Shown: piece by piece, positions 1 to 6,000 of the stretch
Layout of the letters: each line of letters begins with the position of its first letter
How positions within the stretch are numbered: position 1 is the first letter of the stretch
DNA from: JBCDBW01 sp039182965
GTDB taxonomy: Bacteria > Verrucomicrobiota > Verrucomicrobiia > Verrucomicrobiales > DEV007
Length of the DNA stretch: 6,899 bases
Assembly: GCA_039182965.1 (NCBI GenBank)
Contig: JBCDBW010000167.1
Location: 1 to 6,899 of the forward strand
Reading direction: 5' to 3'
Translations under genes and position numbers: made by a program
Notes under the pieces: generated by a model
Database searches by the model: none
Told to the model about the DNA's origin: nothing
Seen by the model: the letters and a program-made list of their open reading frames with translations, nothing else

Positions 1-202
1 CCGCTCAGCTTCATCGCAAACCACCCTGCCCACTCCCCTCCCCCGACGTCAACCTTTCGCATCCGCAGAAAACCTCAATTTCCCCCCTTTCCCCCCACTT
101 TGCTGAAAGGTTTTGCGCAAGATCCCGGGATCACTCAATGACCGGTCCGCCTCCCATAACCATCAGATGCCGCAAGAACAGCTTTTGGGGAGAGAAAGAA
201 AC
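1..202. other. Left-edge non-coding stretch
   Basis: No convincing gene is visible. It contains a perfect 12-base palindrome GATCCCGGGATC (121-132), an inverted pair AACCTTTC (51-58) and GAAAGGTT (105-112), and very C-rich tracts around 32-45 and 81-96. On the minus strand, ATG at 62 and in-frame ATG at 14 open a frame that runs off the edge; the second follows an AGGGTGG-like sequence by several bases and begins M-K-L-S. This could be the start of the next gene on the same strand, but too little is present to call it. Confidence 0.4.
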
Positions 203-244
203 GGCAGGGAAGGTCCCGCTCCCGTTGGATGGGCCTTCCCTGTC
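203..244. repeat. Strong hairpin, possible terminator of minus-strand transcripts or RNA element
   Basis: CAGGGAAGGTCC (205-216) pairs with GGGCCTTCCCTG (231-242) over 12 positions with one G-U, around a 14-base loop. G204-T243 (G-U) and G203-C244 extend it. Read on the plus strand every position of the stem pairs; on the minus strand the two G-U pairs become A-C mismatches. On the minus strand the stem is followed by the T-rich GTTTCTTTCTCT (201-190), so it could end transcription coming from tam. On the plus strand no T run follows. The orientation is therefore unresolved. Confidence 0.55.
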
Positions 245-265
245 CAAACTCTAGAACCCATCTAA

Positions 266-402
266 TAAATCATGGATGGCTCCGCGATAAAGGATTTTGC
301 CATCAGGCAAGGCGCGACGAAGGAGCGGGTCGAGACCCGTGACCGAGGCGCAACGCCGCCTGAGGCCAAAAGACTTATCGCCCGAAAGGCCACCTCTATT
401 TA
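266..402. repeat. Long imperfect palindrome (structured RNA or MITE-like element)
   Basis: The left and right halves are complementary in successive blocks. TAAAT 266-270 pairs with ATTTA 398-402. GGATGGC 274-280 pairs with GGCCACC 388-394 with one bulge. GCGATAA 284-290 pairs with TTATCGC 375-381. TTTTGCC 295-301 pairs with GGCCAAAA 364-371 with a bulged C. TCAGGC 303-308 pairs with GCCTGA 358-363. GGCG 311-314 pairs with CGCC 354-357. A terminal hairpin CGGGT-CGAG-ACCCG occupies 326-339. No transposase or coding frame explains it. It lies 73 bases beyond the restored tam stop. Function unknown; it could be a non-autonomous mobile repeat, a non-coding RNA or a REP-like element. Confidence 0.6.
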
Positions 403-475
403 CACACGACGAAGCCGCAATCTCAATCCTTTCTCTTTCCTCCGGCGAGGCCGTGCAGAATTTATGAGTTGGGTT

Positions 476-1257
476 CTAGTGACGCGCGACGACAAACAGC
501 CGCTCGAATGGAAATAAAACACGCCCGTCTCTCCGCACCTCATAGCCCGATGCAACCCGCTCGGCAAACGACGCCCGAAATCGCGCACACGCTCCCTCAT
601 ATCACCCTTCAAGGCTTCCAAAAAAGGCCGCAAGCCCGTGCTCGAGACCCACTCCACAATTGCCGACGCATCTTCCATCACGTGCTCGTATCTCGTGACC
701 CATAGGTCCACCGTTCCCAAGCCGTTCCTCACCAAAAGATCGCAATAAAACTCAGGCTCTTCTATGCGTAGAGCCCCACGTGCCGCCCCCATCCGATCCC
801 GCCACTCCGCGTTTGCCGCCACGTCGTCCATAAATCGCCGCAACAAAGCAAACCGATTGGTCGGCATCTGAAACGCGAAGGCACCCCCCTCCGACACACA
901 TCCCGTCAACCGGGCAAGCAAGGCCTCTTGATCCGAAACCCACTGAATCGCCGCATTGGAAAACACCAAATCAAACGCCTCCTTCTCGGCTCCCCCCCAA
1001 TCCATCAAATCGCCCAATACCCACTCGCCTACCGGATACTCCGCCCGCGCCCGATCTAACATTGCCTCCTAAGAATCCACACCGATCACTCGTGCCCCGG
1101 GCCAGCGTTCCTTCAACACTTGGGTGCTGTTCCCGGGCCCGCAGCCCAGATCAACAATCCGCTTGGGCCCATCCAATCCTATCGCTCCCACCAAATCATA
1201 GATCGGTCGTGTCCGCTCATCCTCAAACTTCAAATAATGGCCCGCGTCCCATCCCAT
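476..1257 (-). pseudogene. tam: Trans-aconitate 2-methyltransferase, disrupted by an amber codon and a frameshift
   Basis: The intact enzyme is a cytosolic class I methyltransferase that uses S-adenosylmethionine to monomethylate trans-aconitate, a spontaneous isomer of cis-aconitate that inhibits aconitase. The assigned reading starts MGWDAGHYLKFEDERTRP, like E. coli Tam, followed by the SAM motif VDLGCGPGNST (residues 35-45), GVDS (59-62), FSNAAIQWV, FAFQMPTNRF, PEFYCDLL, then VDLWVTRYEH and IVEWVSSTGLRPFL. Two lesions break it. Codon 63, at 1071-1069, is TAG exactly where E. coli Tam has the second Ser of GIDSS; the frame then continues with E-A-M-L-D-R-A-R. Near 580-578 the reading must move by one base (a missing T in GATTTCGG would explain it); the other frame then gives FRASFAERV and DGRVLFPFERLFVVARH, the family C-terminus, and stops at TAG 478-476. 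Restored, the product is about 260 residues against 252 in E. coli. Taken literally, only a 62-residue fragment and a wrongly ended downstream frame (to 400) remain. Assembly error is an alternative to decay. Confidence 0.9.
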
Positions 1258-1262
1258 CACGA

Positions 1263-1266
1263 CCTC
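1263..1266 (-). promoter_or_regulatory. Shine-Dalgarno of tam, deciding its start
   Basis: GAGG lies 5 bases before the ATG at 1257 and only 2 bases before an in-frame GTG at 1260. The spacing favours the ATG, which also gives the family-like N-terminus MGWDAGHYLKF. No convincing promoter was recognised upstream. Confidence 0.5.
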
Positions 1267-1294
1267 ACTTTCGTCCAGTGATCAAATGCCAGAC

Positions 1295-1330
1295 AAAAAA
1301 ATCCGAAGCGCTCAGCCCCTGGCGAAGCGC
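1295..1330 (-). terminator. Possible intrinsic terminator after the sulfatase
   Basis: On the minus strand, starting 53 bases after the sulfatase stop, GCGCT-TC-GCC-AGG-GGC-TG-AGCGC can fold into a hairpin: 5 bp, a 2x2 internal loop, 3 bp and a 3-base loop. A run of seven T follows at 1301-1295, six bases after the stem. The gap between stem and T run and the internal loop make it weaker than a textbook terminator. It would separate sulfatase transcription from tam, whose start is about 40 bases further on. Confidence 0.45.
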
Positions 1331-1383
1331 AGTCCTCCGACCCCTGCCTTCCCACGAACGAGCCGAAAAACCAACGAAACCGT

Positions 1384-2739
1384 TCACCGCACCGCTTGCA
1401 CCTGCGACTCCCATTCTGCCAAGTCACGCTTCATTGCCTCGAGCCGTTCCTCGTTATCGCCCCTCAAGTCCCGGGCTTCCCCTTCATCCGATGCCAATTC
1501 AAATAGCCACTCATCCACCGTCCCGCCATCATCCCGCTTCACATACTTCCAGTCACCGTCCCGCATCGCCCACCATGTCCGCTCCCCACGCTTCGACCGC
1601 CAATACAGTTCCCGATCCTCGTCCGCCCTCCCCGCCACCACCTTCGCCAGGATATCCACCCCGTCCAACTCCCCGCCATCCGGTACGGTCGCCCCCGCCA
1701 CATCCAAAAACGACACCGTCAGATCCATCAAGGTCCCCACTTGTGACGATTCCACTCCCGCCGGTATCTTCCCCGGCCACCGCGCTATACAAGGCACACG
1801 AATGCCCCCCTCAAACAAAGTCCCCTTGTAATCCCGAAACGGCGCATTGATACCAGGCACCATCGCCCCATGATCACTCGCAAACACCACGAGCGTATCC
1901 TCCTTCAACCCCGCCGCGTCCAGCGCATCCAAAATCCGCCCCACACTTTCATCCATATCGACTAACATACGCACATACGCGTCCCGCTCGCCCACTGTCC
2001 ACTGATCAGCCGGCAACAATCCCCCCGGATCATCCTCCGGACCGTGAAACGGAAAATGAGGCGTGCTGAAGGGCACATACAGAAATAAGGGTCTCTCGTG
2101 CTCCCTCTCAATGAAACCCACCGCGTCATCGGTAATCAAATGCGTCATATACCCTTCCCGCTCCTCCGCAAGCTCTCGATCCCGATACATCACCGGTATC
2201 TCGGATAACTCCACATGCCGAAAATAATCCACGTTTCCCCCCAAAAATCCGTAAAACTCGTCAAAGCCTTGGTCGAGCGGACTGAACTTCTCCTGGTCAT
2301 ACCCCAAATGCCATTTCCCAAAAATCACGTTCGCATATCCTGCCGCCTTCAACCCCGGCACCAGCACGGCCTGCTCCGGCGGTAACCCCAAATCCCCCGT
2401 CTCCGCCAACCGAATCGCGTCGTCATATCGCCCCACATCACCCGTCCCGATCGCACACTCCATCCCTCCCGCCCGCTGTGGATATCGCCCCGTCAAAATC
2501 GCCGTCCGTGACGGCGTACACTCCGGCCCCATCGCATAAAATTGCGTAAAACGCACACCCTCCGCCGCCAAATCATCAATTCGCGGCGTCGCGACATCCG
2601 GCGCCCCATAACAAGACAAATCCCCCGCCCCCATATCATCCACCAACATAAAGACAATGTTAGGCCTATCGGCCTCCCCAAAACAAATCCCTACCGATAT
2701 GAACATGCCAACAACAAATGCAATCAAACCCTTCTTCAT
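1384..2739 (-). CDS. Secreted type I (formylglycine-dependent) sulfatase, arylsulfatase family
   Basis: Predicted hydrolase of sulfate esters, probably on sulfated polysaccharides or other organic sulfates, acting outside the cytoplasm. The 451-residue protein starts with a signal peptide: Lys2-Lys3, a hydrophobic stretch to about residue 20, then likely cleavage in CFGEA before DRPNIVF. There is no good lipobox, since Ile precedes the Cys. Family residues in order: metal-binding D34-D35 in LVDDMG; C74-T-P-S-R78, whose Cys is converted to formylglycine; GKWHLG with K142 and H144; H228 in TPHFPFH; DHG with D289 and H290; K305 in the DYKGTLFEGGIRVP block. The C-terminus ends with the usual small domain (WKYVKRD, then LFELASDEGEARDL). 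Length is normal and all catalytic positions look intact. An in-frame ATG at 2781 would add 14 residues, but it has no clear Shine-Dalgarno and would bury the signal peptide; ATG 2739 has GGAAAGGGA 9 bases upstream. The maturation enzyme is not in the window. The exact substrate and subfamily cannot be told from sequence alone. Confidence 0.95.
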   Translation of the reverse strand: MKKGLIAFVVGMFISVGICFGEADRPNIVFMLVDDMGAGDLSCYGAPDVATPRIDDLAAEGVRFTQFYAMGPECTPSRTAILTGRYPQRAGGMECAIGTGDVGRYDDAIRLAETGDLGLPPEQAVLVPGLKAAGYANVIFGKWHLGYDQEKFSPLDQGFDEFYGFLGGNVDYFRHVELSEIPVMYRDRELAEEREGYMTHLITDDAVGFIEREHERPLFLYVPFSTPHFPFHGPEDDPGGLLPADQWTVGERDAYVRMLVDMDESVGRILDALDAAGLKEDTLVVFASDHGAMVPGINAPFRDYKGTLFEGGIRVPCIARWPGKIPAGVESSQVGTLMDLTVSFLDVAGATVPDGGELDGVDILAKVVAGRADEDRELYWRSKRGERTWWAMRDGDWKYVKRDDGGTVDEWLFELASDEGEARDLRGDNEERLEAMKRDLAEWESQVQAVR

Positions 2740-2748
2740 TTTAAAAAA

Positions 2749-2757
2749 TCCCTTTCC
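2749..2757 (-). promoter_or_regulatory. Shine-Dalgarno of the sulfatase, deciding its start
   Basis: The purine-rich GGAAAGGGA ends 9 bases before ATG 2739, with an AT-rich spacer (six T, three A). It supports the start directly before the MKKGLIAFVVG signal peptide over the in-frame ATG at 2781. Confidence 0.55.
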
Positions 2758-2913
2758 GCATTCAGGCATCCACACGCCCATATTTCAAACTTCATCATCC
2801 CGTGTTCCATATTCTCGATTCCCGATGTAATAATCCCCCAAAAACCCGCCCCGTCCAACTCCGCGCCCGGCCCGCTCCGCTGCCTCCCGGAAAGCTCTCT
2901 CACATACAATAAG

Positions 2914-2967
2914 TTCCCCCGCCAAAGACTCCTTCTCCGCTGGGGGAGAGGACCGAGTTGAGGGGAA
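2914..2967. repeat. Palindromic intergenic repeat with TTCCCC/GGGGAA ends
   Basis: The outer arms TTCCCC (2914-2919) and GGGGAA (2962-2967) are complementary. Inside, TCCT-t-CTCC (2930-2938) pairs with GGAGAGGA (2945-2952) around the loop GCTGGG, with one bulged T; ACTC (2928-2931) can alternatively pair with GAGT (2955-2958). The style (CTCC-G-CTGGGGGAGAGG-ACCGAG) resembles the abundant short palindromic intergenic repeats of many GC-rich genomes, though copy number cannot be judged from a single window. It sits 66 bases after the uvrA stop and could also stabilise or end that transcript. Confidence 0.5.
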
Positions 2968-3032
2968 AGCCGCCCCGCGTCCTCCCACCGAAGCCCAGTC
3001 TCGCCCCGCGACACCCCTCCCCATCAACAATC

Positions 3033-6000
3033 CTAAGACTCCCCACCCACCCCAACCAGCGGTCCCAAAAACTCCGCCGTCCGACTCTCCTCGCACCTCA
3101 CCACATCCTCAACACTCCCCGTCACGACCACTTCCCCGCCCTCCTCCCCGGCCTCCGGCCCAATCTCTAAGACCCAGTCCGCTTCCGCAATAATGTCCAG
3201 ATTGTGCTCAATAACAACCACGGTGTTCCCCTCATCGACCAATCGCTGCAATACTTCCAACAATTTCCGGACATCCGCCATGTGCAGCCCAATCGACGGT
3301 TCCTCAATCAAATACAAATTCCCCTTCGGCTTCCGGTTTTGGCGAATCCGCGCATTCTGACTCCGCCCAATCCCCCGCGTCAACTCCGTCACCAGCTTGA
3401 TCCGCTGCGCTTCCCCGCCACTCAAAGTCGGACTCGGCTGCCCCAGGGTCAGATACCCCAGGCCCGTATCCTTCATTAACCCTAGCGTCCGGCTGATCTT
3501 CGGGTTCGACTCAAAAAAGGTCGCCGCCTCCCCAATCGTCATCTTCATCACTTCCCCGATGTTCTTCCCATTATACTCAACCTCCAGCGTCGGCTCGTTA
3601 TACCGCATCCCATGACAATCCTCGCACGGAACGTAACTCGTCGGCATAAAGGTCATTTCCAATTTGATCTCGCCATTGCCCTCGCAGCTCTCACACCGCC
3701 CCCCTTCTGTGTTGAACGAAAATCTGCTCGCGGTATACCCCCGCATCCGCGCCGTCGGCACCTGCGCAAATAACTTTCGAATATCATCAAAAACTTTCAC
3801 ATAAGTCGCCGGTGTCGAACGCGAAGTTTTCCCGATCGGCGACTGATCCACCTCATACACCGCCTCAATCTCCCCCACCCCACTCATCGTTTTCCACGTC
3901 TTCTTCCCCGTGCTCTTACCCCTGCCCTTTGCCTTTAACTCAGCCTTAACACCCGGCTCGATCACCCCTCGCATCAAACTGCTCTTCCCAGATCCCGAGA
4001 TCCCGCAGATCACCGTCAAACACCCTAACGGAATGTCGACATCGATTCCCTTCAAGTTGTTCGCCGACGCACTCTTCACCCGCAACCACCCCGCCTTCGC
4101 CCGTTTCCCCGGCACCTTCCGTCGCTCCCCGCGCATCGGATGCCGCATCGGATCCTTCAAATACTGACCGGTGACCGATCCCTTCTGCCTCTGAATCTGC
4201 GCCCACGTGCCCTGCGCCACAACTTCCCCGCCCAACGAACCCGCGCCCGGCCCCAGATCAATGATCCGATCCGACTCCCGCATGGTGTCTTCGTCATGCT
4301 CTACCACTAGCAACGAATTACCCTGGTCACGCAACGAAGTGAGCGTGTCGAGCAAGGCGCGGTTGTCCCGCGGATGCAGCCCGATCGTCGGCTCGTCCAA
4401 AACATAAAGCACCCCGCGCAAATTCGATCCCAATTGCGCCGCCAAACGAATCCGCTGGGACTCTCCACCCGACAAAGTCTTCGCCGACCGATCCAAGGTC
4501 AAATACCCCAACCCCACTTCCTCCATGAACCGCAGCCGCTGCGCAATCTCCCGCAAAATATCCCGGGCAATCACTTTCTGCGCCCCTTTGAATCCTAACG
4601 AAGCCACTACTTTTGCCGCTTCCCGCACTGATAATGCCGCCAATTCTCCAATCCGGATTCCCTGAACTTCCACCGCGCGCGCCACCTCGTTGATGCGCGC
4701 CCCCGCACAACTCGGACATTCCACCAGCTCCTCGGCATCCGCCCGCTCCATTCGCATTTCTTCCTTCACTTCCGCCTCCAGCATCGAATCCGAATCCTTG
4801 TCGGAGAACCACTTCGGCGTCCGCCGCACCTGCCCATACCCCCGACAGTCCTCACACCACCCGTGCGGCGAATTATAAGAGAACAAGCGCGGATCCAACT
4901 CCTCAAACGCCCGCCCGCAGCCCGGACAACTCATCTCCGAACTTAAAACCGTGAACCCCTCACCCGTCCCCGCCAGTCGCGCCGTTCCCTTCCCATGACG
5001 CAGGGCCTGCTCCACCCACTCCCTCACCTCCGTCACCGCATCTCCCTTCCGCACGGTGGCAATCACGACATCAATGCTGTGCTCCTTGAACCGCTCAAGC
5101 TTCTCAAACCCGCCCACCGCACGATACTTCCCGTCCACCCACAATTCCTCGTATCCCTTCGAACCCGCCCAACGCGCCACTTCCGTGTGGAAACCCTTCC
5201 GCGCCTTGATCAATGGCGCTTGCAACTTCACCCCGCTCTTCCCCGCCTTCGCCGCCGCCTGCCGCACCGCTTCCACAATCGCACTCACACTCTGCTTCTC
5301 CACCGCCACCTCGCACTCCGGACAAAACTGCGTCCCCAATTTGGCAAACAATAACCTCAAAAAATGATAGACCTCGGTCACGGTCGCCACCGTCGACTTC
5401 CCACCCCCGCGCGTCACCCGCTGCTCAATCGCCACGGTCGGCGGTAAACCCGTGACATGATCGATATCCGCTTTCTCCAATTGCTCGGCAAACTGCCGCG
5501 CATACGGAGACATGCTGTCCAAGAACCGCCGCTGCCCTTCCCCAAACAAAATATCAAACGCCAAGGTCGACTTCCCCGAACCCGATAATCCCGTCACCAC
5601 AACCAATTCATCCCGAGGAATCGCCACATCGATGTCCTTCAAATTGTGCTCCCGCGCCCCATACACCCGAATCGCCCCGTCATCCTCCTCCCCCGCCGAT
5701 TCCTCCGCCACACGCAACGCCCCGTTACCCCTCTCCATCAACGAATAACGCTCCACCGACAAGGACTGCGCCAACGCCGCTCCCGTATGCGATTCCTCAC
5801 ACTCCGCCACTTCCTCAGGCGTCCCACATACCACCACCTCGCCGCCATCGCTTCCCGCTTCCGGCCCCAAATCAATCAGATAGTCGGCGCTCTTCAGAAC
5901 CTCCAGATTGTGCTCGATTACCAGGATACTGTTCCCCTCCGCCACCAGCCGCTCGAACACCGCTAACAACATTCGTACATCATCAAAATGAAGGCCCGTT

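Larger units (their letters stand above)
2740..3032. other. Intergenic region between uvrA and the sulfatase
   Basis: These 293 bases lie between the uvrA stop and the sulfatase start. They hold the palindromic repeat at 2914-2967 and the sulfatase Shine-Dalgarno. No clear T-run terminator for uvrA and no promoter with both boxes could be recognised. Open frames on both strands here lack family features and are not called. Confidence 0.6.

Noticed and set aside
121..132. Perfect palindrome GATCCCGGGATC as an operator
   Set aside because: It is a single 12-base palindrome without a nearby promoter or regulator gene, so there is nothing to support a specific binding role.
272..517. An 81-codon plus-strand open frame starting at ATG 272
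   Set aside because: It starts inside the 266-402 palindrome and runs antisense into the tam C-terminus; it has no ribosome binding site and no recognisable domain.
575..592. Programmed ribosomal frameshifting in tam
   Set aside because: The sequence C-GAT-TTC is not a canonical slippery heptamer, I saw no downstream stimulatory structure, and the family is not known for frameshifting.
1069..1071. TAG read as an amino acid (reassigned genetic code or readthrough) in tam
   Set aside because: The restored tam frame ends at TAG 478-476 exactly at the family C-terminus, and uvrA ends with TAG, so TAG appears to be an ordinary stop. The second lesion in tam also argues for decay or error.
1062..1850. 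A 262-codon plus-strand open frame, very rich in Pro and Ser
   Set aside because: It lies opposite the well-supported sulfatase and tam frames. Its composition simply reflects the C-rich complement of G-rich coding sequence, and it shows no family motif.
2736..3014. Overlapping minus-strand open frames in the uvrA-sulfatase gap
   Set aside because: They run through the palindromic repeat, have repetitive low-complexity translations and overlap the sulfatase signal peptide region in another frame.
4327..4812. A 161-codon minus-strand open frame, Gly- and Ala-rich
   Set aside because: It is an overlapping frame inside the N-type UvrA module, whose signature and Walker B motifs are read in the other frame.
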